Shown: in pieces, positions 20,177-30,169 of the stretch
Layout of the letters: each line of letters begins with the position of its first letter
Numbering within the stretch: position 1 is the stretch's first letter
Assembly (NCBI RefSeq): GCF_001482385.1
Contig: NZ_CP013611.1
Span: 3,789,501 to 3,853,500 of the forward strand
Direction of reading: 5' to 3'
Source of the DNA: Pseudoalteromonas rubra
GTDB lineage: Bacteria; Pseudomonadota; Gammaproteobacteria; Enterobacterales; Alteromonadaceae
Length of the DNA stretch: 64,000 nucleotides
The notes under the pieces: generated by a model
The model's input: the letters and a program-made list of their open reading frames with translations, nothing else
What the model was told of the DNA's origin: nothing
Database searches by the model: none
Made by a program: the position numbers and the translations under genes

Positions 20177-22120
20177 TCAAACTTCTTTTGGCTTTTCGAT
20201 GTAGTAACCCTGAACGCCGTCAAGGCATAAGGTCTCAACAATGTGTTTTTCTTCCTGGCTTTCGACCCCTTCGGCAAATACACTGACCCCAATGCGATGC
20301 GCAAGGTCGACCATCAGACGCATGAAGTACTGGTTATTTTTGTCTTCTTCCAGGCCTCGGGTGTAGCTTGCATCCATCTTAATAAAGTCAGGTTTGAGGT
20401 CACGGAAGAACTTAAAGGAAGTGAGTCCAACCCCGAAACGTTCAACCGTGATACGGGCACCAACCCGATGTACCATATCGATAAAACGCTTACTGGCTTT
20501 AATATTCTGCTGCAAGCCGAATTCGCTGACTTCAAAGATAAGCTTAGATGCCAGGTTGGCTTCTTTTAACAGCCGGCGCTCAAGCCAGATAACAAACTGA
20601 TCACTGTGGGCACTGGACGCTGTGACATTAATGCCGAAGAACTTCTCATTGAAATTGCGGGATTTAATCATCTCAATCGAGGTATCAATGATGAGCTGAT
20701 CAATTTCTACAGCCATTTCCAGCTTTTCGGCCATCGCCAGGAAAGACGCGGTAGGCAGCATTTGCCCGTCCTCGGTTTTAAAACGTGCCTGAATTTCGGC
20801 ATACGCTTTAACATTTTTCCCAATTGGCATGATGTTTTGCATCATTAGCATAACGCGACGGCTTTCAATGACTTCACGGATAACACGTCGCCAGTTTTGG
20901 TTACCAAATCCGGCACCAACATTATTAACCAAGTCCGTTTCTCGCTGCAGATGCCAGGCGTTAGCTTGCTTGCTCTGTGCCATACTCATGGCGTTATCCA
21001 CCACAGATAGCAATTCACCTAATGGCTTACCTGATTCGTAAGGCACAATACCGGTGTTGGCGACTGAACTTAATTCTTGGTTTTGCTGATACTGAGTAAA
21101 TCTGGCTTGCAGGGTTTCGCCAAAACGTTCAGCTTCTTTTGACGGGATATTCGGCAAAATAACCGCAAAGTCAGAGCTGTTGAGACGGAACACCTGACTG
21201 CCTGTATAGGTACCACTAACGTGCTTAACAATGTCAGCAATCCCTTTAATATATAGGTCGCCTTTTTGATAACCTCGGGTCTGGTTAATCATTTGCAGCT
21301 CGCTGCAACGCACCATGGCAAGTGAGCCAAAACTCTTATCACTGGCAGATTCGATCTGGTGTTCGTAATATTCAACAAACATATTACGGTTACCAAGACC
21401 GGTCACCACATCTTTATAGGCTTCTTGCTTGATTGTTTGGGCAGCAGACTTAATGTCTTCCTGTTTGCTCTTCAGAAAGTGAGCAAGTCGGTTGAATGAA
21501 GGAGCCAGCTCAGCGCCCAAATCAGCCACTTTATTGGTATTGAAATCCTGATCTATGCTTTCCGACACTTGGTTTTGGGTGATATAGATGTCAACCGCAT
21601 CGGCAACTGTCATACTGACATTACGATTTAGCTTGCGATAAATCGTCTTCATATAAAAGATAGGGAAAAAGGCCATCAGTGCTGAGATGATGGTCATAAA
21701 AATCAATGCTTGCTGCAGCAGTGCAGCCTGACTTTCTACATTGATGAGGAATTCTATTTTAATGTCTTTACTTTTGTTGACCGCAAATTGCGGGCGTATA
21801 GAGTTCATTGTATCTGCGATGATACCTGCCAGTACTGGCATTTTGCTCTGAGTATTGATGTTCAAAACGGTTTGTCCGGCAAAGTCGCGGACAATAAAAG
21901 AAGAAAATACGTTGCCACTGCCCAAAGATAAGCGTATATGCTCAGGCGTGACATCCGCCATGGTTTTTTCCTGAATATAGTTACTCACCATGCTTTGTGC
22001 ATTTTGCTGGGCTCTGCTGACGGCGTTATCAAAGCTGCTTGCGATCAAGAAGCTACCAAGCGCAGAAAAAACAATCCAGGAAATGAGCTGGAGAAATATA
22101 AGTTTTTTAAAACCTGCCAT
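20177..22120 (-). CDS. csrD: CsrD/MshH-like protein with degenerate GGDEF and EAL domains
   Basis: 647 residues, the length of E. coli CsrD (646). Layout: an N-terminal membrane helix (about 8-28), a periplasmic domain (30-150), a second helix (about 152-175), a coiled region, then GGDEF-like and EAL-like domains. Both catalytic signatures are lost: the GGDEF position reads NSSDF, the EAL position reads AYAEIQARF, and the DDFGTG loop reads FGVGLTSF. Such proteins do not make or break cyclic di-GMP; CsrD promotes RNase E decay of the Csr small RNAs, and the Vibrio homologue is MshH. The identity is inferred from length and layout. Confidence 0.75.
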   Translation of the reverse strand: MAGFKKLIFLQLISWIVFSALGSFLIASSFDNAVSRAQQNAQSMVSNYIQEKTMADVTPEHIRLSLGSGNVFSSFIVRDFAGQTVLNINTQSKMPVLAGIIADTMNSIRPQFAVNKSKDIKIEFLINVESQAALLQQALIFMTIISALMAFFPIFYMKTIYRKLNRNVSMTVADAVDIYITQNQVSESIDQDFNTNKVADLGAELAPSFNRLAHFLKSKQEDIKSAAQTIKQEAYKDVVTGLGNRNMFVEYYEHQIESASDKSFGSLAMVRCSELQMINQTRGYQKGDLYIKGIADIVKHVSGTYTGSQVFRLNSSDFAVILPNIPSKEAERFGETLQARFTQYQQNQELSSVANTGIVPYESGKPLGELLSVVDNAMSMAQSKQANAWHLQRETDLVNNVGAGFGNQNWRRVIREVIESRRVMLMMQNIMPIGKNVKAYAEIQARFKTEDGQMLPTASFLAMAEKLEMAVEIDQLIIDTSIEMIKSRNFNEKFFGINVTASSAHSDQFVIWLERRLLKEANLASKLIFEVSEFGLQQNIKASKRFIDMVHRVGARITVERFGVGLTSFKFFRDLKPDFIKMDASYTRGLEEDKNNQYFMRLMVDLAHRIGVSVFAEGVESQEEKHIVETLCLDGVQGYYIEKPKEV

Positions 22121-22315
22121 TGTTATTCATCTACCTGAAATTGGGATTAAATTCCATTCGTCGACTGACTTGCATCAGCAGCTTTTTTTGAGGAGTGAAA
22201 TAGCCGCCTAGAATGCCTGTAGGGTAGAGCATTCATTAGAAAAAGTCTAATATATTCGAACAATTGAAAAAAGATATACAAGAGAAACAAGAATAATTAG
22301 AAGGGAGTAGTAGGT

Positions 22316-22392
22316 TGGCTCCCCCTCCCCGACTCGAACGGGGGACCTGCGGATTAACAGTCCGTCGCTCTAACCAACTGAGCTAAGGGGGA
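22316..22392 (-). tRNA. tRNA-Asn (GTT)
   Basis: 77 nt with encoded CCA. Acceptor stem TCCCCCT/AGGGGGA, anticodon loop with GTT between GGACT and AATCC, T loop TTCGAGT. Last of four identical copies in transcription order. Confidence 0.96.
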
Positions 22393-22414
22393 ACAAATAA
22401 GAACTTACTCTAAA

Positions 22415-22491
22415 TGGCTCCCCCTCCCCGACTCGAACGGGGGACCTGCGGATTAACAGTCCGTCGCTCTAACCAACTGAGCTAAGGGGGA
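22415..22491 (-). tRNA. tRNA-Asn (GTT)
   Basis: Identical 77-nt copy, anticodon GTT, encoded CCA, 34 bases upstream of the next gene in the array. Confidence 0.96.
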
Positions 22492-22525
22492 ACTTCTAGA
22501 GTATAAACGATAAGCCAATGAAATA

Positions 22526-22602
22526 TGGCTCCCCCTCCCCGACTCGAACGGGGGACCTGCGGATTAACAGTCCGTCGCTCTAACCAACTGAGCTAAGGGG
22601 GA
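22526..22602 (-). tRNA. tRNA-Asn (GTT)
   Basis: Identical 77-nt copy, anticodon GTT, encoded CCA. Confidence 0.96.
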
Positions 22603-22622
22603 ATCGTTTTATATTGAAAGAT

Positions 22623-22699
22623 TGGCTCCCCCTCCCCGACTCGAACGGGGGACCTGCGGATTAACAGTCCGTCGCTCTAACCAACTGAGCTAAGGGGGA
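22623..22699 (-). tRNA. tRNA-Asn (GTT), first of array
   Basis: Identical 77-nt copy, anticodon GTT, encoded CCA. It is nearest the promoter at 22723-22751. Confidence 0.96.
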
Positions 22700-22722
22700 A
22701 GCATGTCTCTCAACGGGGCGAA

Positions 22723-22751
22723 ATATTAATGACCGCTAGGCAAGGTGTCAA
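22723..22751 (-). promoter_or_regulatory. Sigma-70 promoter of the tRNA-Asn array
   Basis: On the minus strand TTGACA (22751-22746), a 17-bp spacer and TAATAT (22728-22723) point at the tRNA genes. The bases after the -10 box (TTCGCCCCG) are GC-rich, as in stringently controlled stable-RNA promoters. Confidence 0.82.
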
Positions 22752-22961
22752 CAATAAAAATCATTGAATTGTAAAAAAGCAGTCCGTTCGTTGAATTAAT
22801 GCGCGATTTGCCTCTTTTTTAGCTGCCTGTCCAGCCTCTGGATGGCCATAGCAGTCATTGTGAACGTTGAGCTGGGGATTCGGCCCAGCCACGAAATGTA
22901 TAATTTTTGGTGCTTATGTCTTATTTTTGTTCGAAGAGAGCTTTTTTTACACTTTAGTTGG

Positions 22962-23265
22962 GATCAATAATGATTGTCTTGTGAGATCCGGGAAAGATCC
23001 CGAAAATGATCGAATAACAATCCAGTATAATTGGAATTTATTGCACAAAAATTACTCAATATATACAGAATTATTGCATATTAATGTTGTGAAATAATAA
23101 GAGTTCCTATATATCAACTGGTTATGATGTTTTTGAACGTTTAGCCTCAAATTTGCAATATTTTAATATTGGTCTAGTGAGGTGTGATCCTGCTCTGAAT
23201 TGTGGCCTGATCCCAGCCTGGCAGTTACAGGATCATCGCATATGTCGCGATCCTTTGTCTGGATC
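22962..23265. promoter_or_regulatory. GATC (Dam/SeqA) site cluster
   Basis: GATC starts at 22962, 22985, 22996, 23008, 23186, 23209, 23231, 23249 and 23262: nine in 304 bp where about one is expected by chance. The sites form two groups with 11-23 bp spacing, close to one or two helical turns, the arrangement favoured by SeqA. The groups flank an AT-rich stretch. Confidence 0.65.
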
Positions 23266-23301
23266 GTAGGCTAGGCCTTTATTTTTAAAGGCTGAGATAA
23301 G

Positions 23302-23324
23302 TTATCCACGGAATCTGTGGATAA
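23302..23324. promoter_or_regulatory. Inverted pair of DnaA boxes
   Basis: TTATCCACG (23302-23310) and TGTGGATAA (23316-23324, a perfect TTATCCACA on the minus strand) form a head-to-head pair with five bases between. One matches the strong DnaA box TTATNCACA exactly and the other at eight of nine positions. Confidence 0.7.
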
Positions 23325-23836
23325 CATTGTTTATTAAACTTTAAAAAGTCTTACAAAGCCAGTTATTCCGGGGAATAGCGACGATGCAAGGGTTTTGGTG
23401 AAAAATATTTTGTTGTTATTATTCAATTGCTTATTAAATTTGCGCCAATCTGGAATGAGAAATGCACAATATGACGGATTTATTTCTTACCAGCACCAAC
23501 AATGTGCAAAAAGTGACCCGAATCAAGTTCTGATACGATAAAAAACTGACTTTTTCCTAAATATGTTTGAGTTGGTGTGAAATACCCCAATAAAACAATT
23601 TTATTGGCCTATCTGGGCGTGGTAAGCATTCTGGCATAACTCGCTTTCTTTATTGCATGCCCGTGAATGAGCAATTTAGTGTAAGCGCATTGAGATAGAG
23701 GCAAAATGCAACAAGGTGTGACATCTAGATAGGCAGGGTATGCGTATAGCATCTACCTATAAATGGCTGTTTAATTGAGTGCATCCCAGAGGGTGATCCA
23801 TTAGAATACCCGCTTCTACATGAGGTAAAGCAAACT

Positions 23837-25216
23837 ATGTCCGCAGTTAGTCAATCAAGTCCAGGTAGTGATATTCTCAATGGGTCAATCGCCCTAACGC
23901 TCAGACGTATGACCGTCCCTATGATATTTGGCATGATCACTCTGATGAGTTTTAACTTAATTGATACCTTTTTCATTAGTTTGCTAGGTACAGAGCCGCT
24001 GGCAGCAGTCAGTTTTACTTTCCCTGTTACCTTTACTGTCATCAGTCTTGCAATCGGACTTGGTATTGGTACGTCTGCGGTCATTGCTAAAGCTTTGGGC
24101 GCTAATAATATGGATGAAGCTAAGTTTGATGGGTTTGTCGCTTTATTAGTCTCCGCGGTGATGGTTGCTGTTTTGTCGGTCATTGGCTATGTGTTAATTG
24201 AGCCTATATTCACTTTACTGGGCGCAAGTCCGCAAACCATGCCTTATATCTACGACTATATTTCGATTTGGTTTGCTGGGGCTGTGTTCTTAATCATGCC
24301 TATGATAGGCAACTCTATCCTCAGGGCCAGTGGAGATACTAAAACACCAAGCCTGATTATGGGCTTGGGTGGACTTATTAATGCGATCCTGGACCCTTTG
24401 CTTATTTTTGGTTACGGTCCATTTCCTGAACTCGGCGTGAAAGGTGCTGCGATAGCCAGTGTGATAGCCTGGAGCGTTGGTGTTGTATTTATTCTATATT
24501 TACTGGCGGTTAAGAAGCGTTTACTACAATTCACCAGTCCCCAGCAGAGCATTTTCCAGGCGACCAGTAAAATACTCAAGATTGGCTTGCCTGCGGCCGG
24601 AGCGAATATGCTCACGCCAATTGCCATGGCAGTCATGACCGCAATTATTGCCACTTATGGCGCAGAAGCTGTGGCAGCGTTTGGTGTTGGCAGTCGTATA
24701 GAATCTATTGCCAGCCTCGTGGTCTTGGCGCTGTCTATGACTTTACCTCCTTTTGTTAGTCAGAACTTCGGTGCTCAGAAATATCAGCGTGTTGAAGATG
24801 CCTATCGGACTACCTTGAAATTCGTGATGGCATGGCAATTTGCTATCTACATCTTGCTTATTGCAGCTTCACACTGGATCAGTCAGGCATTTGGTGATGA
24901 ACCTCAGGTGATAGACATTATTAAACTATTTATCTATACCTTGCCTCTGAGTTATGGTTTACAAGGGGTCATCATTCTCACTAATTCGTCGTTTAATGCA
25001 TTACATAAGCCAATGCGGGCATTAGTATTGAGCATAGTTCGTCTGTTTATATTTTATGTGCCTTGTGCCTACCTGGGGTCACATTTTGCTGGTATTCAGG
25101 GGCTGTTTATTGGTGCTGCAATTGGTAATCTGTTCACCGCTATGTTGGCGTATAAATGGTTTACAAGTACCCTAAATGCGATGCAAGTGAGCCAACCTCA
25201 GGAGAAAACAGTATGA
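23837..25216 (+). CDS. MATE-family multidrug efflux transporter
   Basis: 459 residues and about twelve membrane helices in two halves, each starting with a MATE-type pattern ([15 protein letters not shown] near residue 20; [14 protein letters not shown] near 245). MATE proteins expel cationic drugs in exchange for Na+ or H+. GAGGT precedes the ATG by eleven bases. Its stop codon overlaps the uvrB start (ATGA), so the two are translationally coupled, an unusual pairing of drug export with DNA repair. Confidence 0.92.
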   Translation: MSAVSQSSPGSDILNGSIALTLRRMTVPMIFGMITLMSFNLIDTFFISLLGTEPLAAVSFTFPVTFTVISLAIGLGIGTSAVIAKALGANNMDEAKFDGFVALLVSAVMVAVLSVIGYVLIEPIFTLLGASPQTMPYIYDYISIWFAGAVFLIMPMIGNSILRASGDTKTPSLIMGLGGLINAILDPLLIFGYGPFPELGVKGAAIASVIAWSVGVVFILYLLAVKKRLLQFTSPQQSIFQATSKILKIGLPAAGANMLTPIAMAVMTAIIATYGAEAVAAFGVGSRIESIASLVVLALSMTLPPFVSQNFGAQKYQRVEDAYRTTLKFVMAWQFAIYILLIAASHWISQAFGDEPQVIDIIKLFIYTLPLSYGLQGVIILTNSSFNALHKPMRALVLSIVRLFIFYVPCAYLGSHFAGIQGLFIGAAIGNLFTAMLAYKWFTSTLNAMQVSQPQEKTV

Positions 25217-27225
25217 GTGATGTCTTTGACCTGGTTTCCGAGTTTTCACCCAATGGCGATCAGCCTACGGCCATCGCACAGTTATGCGACGGATTAGAAG
25301 CCGGCCTGGCACATCAGACCTTGCTGGGGGCAACCGGTACAGGTAAAACCTTTACCATGGCCAATATTATTCATAACTTGAATCGGCCAACCATTATTAT
25401 GGCGCACAATAAAACACTCGCGGCGCAGTTGTATGGTGAGATGAAAGAGTTTTTCCCCAACAATGCGGTCGAGTATTTTGTCTCTTATTATGATTATTAC
25501 CAGCCTGAAGCCTATGTCGTTGCCAGTGATACCTTTATAGAAAAAGACGCTTCAATCAATGAACATATTGAACAGATGCGTTTGTCTGCGACAAAAGCCT
25601 TGTTGGAGCGCCGGGATACGATCATTGTTGCTTCGGTTTCGGCGATTTATGGTTTGGGCGACCCAGACTCATACATGAAAATGATGCTGTTGCTCAAAGT
25701 GGGTGAAACCATGGAACAACGGGCTATGTTGAGGCGCCTGGCGGAACTTCAATATACCCGCAACGATATGGATTTTAGTCGTGGCACATATCGGGTCAGG
25801 GGGGAAGTTATTGACATCTTTCCGGCAGAATCGGATACCTATGCGATCCGGGTGGAAATGTTCGATGAAGAAATTGAACGCATCAGTATGTTTGACCCGC
25901 TCACCGGTGCTGTTGAAAAGCACTTAGTACGCGCCACGATTTACCCAAAAACTCACTACGTCACGCCGCGCGAGAAAATCTTAGATGCGATTGAGAAAAT
26001 CAAACTGGAACTCAAAGAGCGTCGCAATAAATTGTTGACTGACAATCGGCTGGTAGAAGAGCAGCGGGTTGCTCAGCGTACGCAATATGATATTGAGATG
26101 ATGACGGAGCTTGGATATTGCTCAGGCATTGAAAACTATAGCCGTTATTTATCTGGACGAGCTCCCGGCGAGCCACCGCCAACCTTACTGGATTATTTGC
26201 CAGACGATGCGCTCATGATCATTGATGAATCTCATGTCACGGTGTCACAGATAGGTGCTATGTATAAGGGAGATCGCAGCCGTAAAGAAAACCTGGTTGA
26301 ATATGGATTCAGATTGCCCTCTGCCATGGACAATCGTCCCCTCAAATTCGAAGAGTTTGAGGCGATAGCACCGCAAACGATTTATGTTTCGGCGACACCT
26401 GGTGATTATGAAATTGAGCGATCGAGCGGGGAAGTGGCTGAGCAGGTGATCCGTCCGACAGGACTACTCGATCCTATATTGGAAGTGCGCCCGGTTACGA
26501 CTCAGGTTGATGATCTGCTCTCGGAAATCTATCGACGGGTTGAGCTGCAGGAGCGGGTTCTCGTTACAACGCTGACCAAGCGCATGGCGGAAGACTTGAC
26601 CGACTACCTCAATGATCATGATGTTCGGGTGCGTTATTTACACTCGGATATAGATACTGTGGAGCGTATGGAGATTATCCGTGATTTGCGCAAAGGCGTC
26701 TTTGATGTGTTGGTTGGTATTAACTTACTTCGAGAGGGCCTGGACATGCCGGAAGTGTCATTGGTGGCGATTCTGGATGCAGATAAAGAGGGCTTTTTAC
26801 GTTCGACTCGCTCTCTGATCCAGACGATTGGTCGGGCTGCGCGACACATTAATGGTAAAGCGATTTTGTATGGTGACGTGGTAACTAAGTCCATGCGCCA
26901 GGCAATCGATGAAACTGAGCGACGTCGTGCTATTCAACATGCATATAATGAAAAGCATGGTTTGAAACCACAAGCTCTGGTGAAAAAGATCACTGATGTA
27001 ATGGACTTAGGTGAAGAAGTGTCGTCGGAACAAGCTGCGAAGATCTCGAAAGCACAGAAACAACCGATGGTTGCCAAGCAGAGTCAGAGTGTGACTGAAC
27101 TCACAGAGCAGATAAAGCAATTAGAGGCTCAGATGATGCAGTATGCGCGCGAGTTGGAGTTTGAGAAAGCGGCGAGTATACGCGATGAAGTGCAGCTATT
27201 GCAGCAGCAATTATTACAGAGCTAA
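25213..27225 (+). CDS. uvrB: Excinuclease ABC subunit B
   Basis: 670 residues (E. coli 673). The helicase-like damage-verification subunit of nucleotide excision repair. Walker A GATGTGKT (about 39-46), the beta-hairpin region [11 protein letters not shown] (about 93-103), DESHVT in motif II, helicase motif VI with QTIGRAARH, and a C-terminal UVR domain (about 630-665) that contacts UvrC. The frame is open from 25156, but ATG 25213, overlapping the MATE stop, gives the family N terminus. No LexA box was recognised nearby. Confidence 0.98.
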   Translation: MSDVFDLVSEFSPNGDQPTAIAQLCDGLEAGLAHQTLLGATGTGKTFTMANIIHNLNRPTIIMAHNKTLAAQLYGEMKEFFPNNAVEYFVSYYDYYQPEAYVVASDTFIEKDASINEHIEQMRLSATKALLERRDTIIVASVSAIYGLGDPDSYMKMMLLLKVGETMEQRAMLRRLAELQYTRNDMDFSRGTYRVRGEVIDIFPAESDTYAIRVEMFDEEIERISMFDPLTGAVEKHLVRATIYPKTHYVTPREKILDAIEKIKLELKERRNKLLTDNRLVEEQRVAQRTQYDIEMMTELGYCSGIENYSRYLSGRAPGEPPPTLLDYLPDDALMIIDESHVTVSQIGAMYKGDRSRKENLVEYGFRLPSAMDNRPLKFEEFEAIAPQTIYVSATPGDYEIERSSGEVAEQVIRPTGLLDPILEVRPVTTQVDDLLSEIYRRVELQERVLVTTLTKRMAEDLTDYLNDHDVRVRYLHSDIDTVERMEIIRDLRKGVFDVLVGINLLREGLDMPEVSLVAILDADKEGFLRSTRSLIQTIGRAARHINGKAILYGDVVTKSMRQAIDETERRRAIQHAYNEKHGLKPQALVKKITDVMDLGEEVSSEQAAKISKAQKQPMVAKQSQSVTELTEQIKQLEAQMMQYARELEFEKAASIRDEVQLLQQQLLQS

Positions 27226-27229
27226 TACT

Positions 27230-27257
27230 AAACGCGCAGCCTGTAGCTGCGCGTTTT
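27230..27257. terminator. Bidirectional terminator between uvrB and the outer membrane protein gene
   Basis: Perfect 11-bp stem AAACGCGCAGC / GCTGCGCGTTT with a 5-nt loop; T run on the plus side and A run on the other, so it can serve both convergent genes. Confidence 0.85.
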
Positions 27258-27267
27258 ACTTCTTTAT

Positions 27268-27864
27268 TTAGAAGCGATAGCTGATACCTACACCCAAACT
27301 TGAGGTATCTAGGTCGCCCATATCCATATATTGGATAGCCGCATTAACTGACAGACCACTGTCCCAGTCGTATTGCCAGCCGGCCTCTGCTAAAAAGCTG
27401 ACACCATCTTCTTCGACCATGTTTTTACCTTTGTAGCCAATTTCGTAATCGTAATAGTGTGCACCGACCTTACCGTATAAGTAGTTATTCTCGGTGAGCT
27501 GATACTGGCCTTTTACTGCAAGTACAAAGTTGTCATAGTCCAACTCGTTTGCGCCAATTTCAAATAGCGCCTTGTCATTGCGTGTACAGGTAAATTTGTC
27601 GTCGTTGTCATCTGTACATTTCCACTCATCCGCTTCCATACCTGTATTGATACCCGCTTCCAGGGCCCAGGTAGAATCATACTGATAGTTATAATATGCA
27701 TAAACATGCGTAACGCCATCCCCATCCTGATCAGAGCTTTTATAAGAAGCGCTGCCGCCGAATAGTTGTGCACCTACGCGGTGTTGTTCATCATGTTGTG
27801 CAGCCTGTGATGCGAACGAGGCTGAAACTGCAAAAACGAGTGTGAGGAGAGATAAAGATTTCAT
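27268..27864 (-). CDS. Outer membrane beta-barrel protein
   Basis: 198 residues from ATG 27864 (an ATG three codons earlier is also open). A signal peptide (MKSLSLLTLVFAVSASFASQAA, probably cleaved after AQA) is followed by about eight amphipathic strands ending in the barrel signature GISYRF with a terminal phenylalanine. Size and layout fit the small OmpA-like or Ail/OmpW-type porin-fold proteins. A loop contains two cysteines within an Asp-rich stretch (CTDDNDDKFTC) that might be disulfide-bonded. No function can be given. Confidence 0.8.
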   Translation of the reverse strand: MKSLSLLTLVFAVSASFASQAAQHDEQHRVGAQLFGGSASYKSSDQDGDGVTHVYAYYNYQYDSTWALEAGINTGMEADEWKCTDDNDDKFTCTRNDKALFEIGANELDYDNFVLAVKGQYQLTENNYLYGKVGAHYYDYEIGYKGKNMVEEDGVSFLAEAGWQYDWDSGLSVNAAIQYMDMGDLDTSSLGVGISYRF

Positions 27865-27985
27865 TGCTGTCATTCCGTTTGATTAACTTGCTGACAAGTT
27901 TAAGCAGACTCCTTGTGAGAGTCTGTTTGTGGCCTGTCATAAAATGTAAGCGCATGTAGGGTGATTGTGAGCAAAGATTAATGGA

Positions 27986-28822
27986 CTAATCAATAAGTTG
28001 GATTGCATCACAGATAGTGCGTAGATCATCTTCTTTCACCGGGTTAGCAGTCGTATTGCTTCTGATCAGCACCACTTCAATGGCTGGGAGTGCAGGAAGG
28101 CCTGAGTGTGTAATGACATTAAGATCCTGTGCGCTACTTTTTGCCAATGCGCCTACCGCCAGGTCTGCTTTTACCAACGCGCGTAAAGCCGAAGCGCTGC
28201 CACAATTTGCAATGACTTTAAAGGGGCGTTCCTGCTTCATCAGGCCTTCGGTGGCTGCCTGATGAAAGCGGCAATCTCGCTGAAATATGGCCAGTGGCAT
28301 TGGGACTTGGGAGCTTGGTGTCCCTACCCAGACACCTTGATCATGATAGAGGAGTAACCCTTCTTCAGAACCCGGGCTGCGCGTAATGATGCCTAAATCC
28401 AATTCGCCCTGATCCAGCGCATCTTTTATTCGATTGCTGGACATACAGTGAATATCCAGTTCCAGGTTTGCCCAGTGTTGATGTAGCTGGTTAACGAGTG
28501 CAGGTAAAATAGTCTCAGCGTAGTCGTCAGGACACCCAAGCCTGAGCTGAGTTATGTGTTCGCTGCTGCGCATGGAGGCCAGGGTATCATCGTGTAAACG
28601 CACTAACCGTCTGGCATAGCGCATCAAAGTGTGCCCATCCTGAGTCAGGTGTAGTTTACGACCAGACTTTTTAAATAAGGGTTTCCCTACGTCCTGCTGG
28701 AGTTTTTTCATCTGCATACTGATTGCTGACTGAGTTCGGTGCAGCTGGCTGGCCGCACGGGTAAAACTGCCGTTTTCGACACAGGCGATAAAGCTACGAA
28801 GAGATTCTATGTCCATATCCAT
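27986..28822 (-). CDS. LysR-family transcriptional regulator
   Basis: 278 residues. The N-terminal winged helix (1-60) with GSFTRAASQLHRTQSAISMQ is typical, followed by a substrate-binding domain. The effector is unknown. It is divergent from the glutathione transferase gene with a promoter region of about 100 bp, and LysR proteins often control a divergent neighbour. Confidence 0.9.
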   Translation of the reverse strand: MDMDIESLRSFIACVENGSFTRAASQLHRTQSAISMQMKKLQQDVGKPLFKKSGRKLHLTQDGHTLMRYARRLVRLHDDTLASMRSSEHITQLRLGCPDDYAETILPALVNQLHQHWANLELDIHCMSSNRIKDALDQGELDLGIITRSPGSEEGLLLYHDQGVWVGTPSSQVPMPLAIFQRDCRFHQAATEGLMKQERPFKVIANCGSASALRALVKADLAVGALAKSSAQDLNVITHSGLPALPAIEVVLIRSNTTANPVKEDDLRTICDAIQLID

Positions 28823-28926
28823 AAGAGATATTGATGTTTGATATCAGAATTATCCGCTGGTTTAAGATTAATATGCAACCTAAAGTAGAGCAGCTAACAA
28901 ATATATGTAATGACTTGAGGACGACA

Positions 28927-29580
28927 ATGAAACTCTATATCGGAAACAAAAACTACTCCACCTGGTCACTAAGAGCTTGGTTAATAATTGAAAGGCATCA
29001 ACTAAATTTCGAGGAGGTGGCGCTTAAGTTAGAGACTGAGGGATTCTACAAAGCGCTGTCCGGACTTAGCCCGACACAGAAAGTACCAGTATTGGTTGAT
29101 GGTGAATTGGTTGTCTGGGAGTCACTGGCGATTTGTGAATACATCAATGAAGCTTATCTTTCAGGAGAAGTCTGGCCTGATAGCCCTAAGCTGCGCGCCA
29201 GGGCACGAGCGCTGAGTTCAGAAATGCACAGCGGTTTTTTGGCACTCAGAGCGGAAATGCCAATGAATATTAGAGCACAAAGACAAGTACAATTATCGGC
29301 AGCGGCGCAAAAAGACATCGAGCGGATCGGTCAAATTTGGCAGACGCAGTTAAGCGAATTTGAAGGGCACGGTGGTTGGTTATTTGGCAGCTGGAGTATT
29401 GCTGATGCCATGTTTGCACCTGTCGTGATGCGCTTCATCACCTATGGCGTTGATCTCGGGCCGCAAGTCAAAGCTTATATGGACAAAGTAGCGGCATGTC
29501 CTGCGATGCAAAAGTGGTGTGCCGAAGCGCTGCTTGAACAGGATGTTGTCCCTAGTGATGAAGCAGGCGTGCCACGTTAA
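28927..29580 (+). CDS. Glutathione S-transferase family protein
   Basis: 217 residues. The thioredoxin-like N-terminal domain begins MKLYIGNKNYSTWSLRAWL; the NYSTWS segment holds the likely catalytic serine, and the PVLVDGELVVWESLAI segment supplies the cis-proline and glutathione gamma-glutamyl contact (ES). An all-helical C-terminal domain follows. The frame is open from 28831, but ATG 28927 has GAGG eight bases upstream and gives the family N terminus. Confidence 0.88.
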   Translation: MKLYIGNKNYSTWSLRAWLIIERHQLNFEEVALKLETEGFYKALSGLSPTQKVPVLVDGELVVWESLAICEYINEAYLSGEVWPDSPKLRARARALSSEMHSGFLALRAEMPMNIRAQRQVQLSAAAQKDIERIGQIWQTQLSEFEGHGGWLFGSWSIADAMFAPVVMRFITYGVDLGPQVKAYMDKVAACPAMQKWCAEALLEQDVVPSDEAGVPR

Positions 29581-29681
29581 TAACTCAACCTGAGTTCCAT
29601 ATGCCGGAGTGTGCTGCACATTGCATCCTTAATTTCGTAATATACTCACCGTTGTATACTAGTTAATAACGGAGGTGCCGC

Positions 29682-30158
29682 ATGCTTATTCCGGTTGACA
29701 CTCATAGCCAGCCTGTTTATCTGAACTTAGCCCAGGCTTATGAGGCTGAGTTTTCAGTACTCACACATAAAAGCCCCGACGCGGATGGCTTGTTCGCACT
29801 AGATACTGTTTTGGAAGGAAATGTCATAGGTTATCTATGGTATGACAATGAAACGCCGGTCGGTCTGGCGGCAATCGCACAGCATCAGAAAGACGAATTT
29901 GAGGTGTGTGAGTTTTATATTGTGCCGCGATATCGTAAAGCAGGACAAGGTGCTCAATTTGCTCACACACTCTGGGCTAAACAGCCGGGTCTGTGGACAA
30001 TTAAACAAATCGTTGGTGCTGAGTACGCAACCCAGTTTTGGCGCCGCGCAATTGCGTCTGCCGGGGTAGAGGGCATGCAAGAAGACACGTATCAAGATCC
30101 ATACTGGGGTAAAGTGACGCGTCAGCGGTTTCGCAATGATACTAACCTGATAAGCTAA
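29682..30158 (+). CDS. GNAT-family N-acetyltransferase
   Basis: 158 residues with the GNAT core: a strand pair ending in CEFYIVPRYRKAGQGAQFA, where R/Q-x-x-G-x-G/A motif A binds acetyl-CoA, and the later strand near TRQRF. The substrate is unknown. GGAGGT stands seven bases before ATG 29682. Confidence 0.82.
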   Translation: MLIPVDTHSQPVYLNLAQAYEAEFSVLTHKSPDADGLFALDTVLEGNVIGYLWYDNETPVGLAAIAQHQKDEFEVCEFYIVPRYRKAGQGAQFAHTLWAKQPGLWTIKQIVGAEYATQFWRRAIASAGVEGMQEDTYQDPYWGKVTRQRFRNDTNLIS

Positions 30159-30169
30159 TTAATCGCAGA

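Larger units (their letters stand above)
22752..23836. other. Gene-free region, origin-like sequence features
   Basis: No convincing gene in about 1.1 kb. Nine GATC sites fall in 22962-23265 and a pair of DnaA boxes lies at 23302-23324, both described separately. The right part (23340-23836) leads to the MATE-uvrB operon and should hold its promoter. Confidence 0.6.

Noticed and set aside
22867..23097. 76-codon frame in the region beside tRNA-Asn
   Set aside because: No ribosome site or recognisable protein; it overlaps the GATC cluster, which better explains the sequence.
22962..23324. Calling the GATC/DnaA-box block the chromosomal oriC
   Set aside because: None of the usual origin neighbours are present, and only two DnaA boxes were found; kept as an origin-like regulatory candidate.
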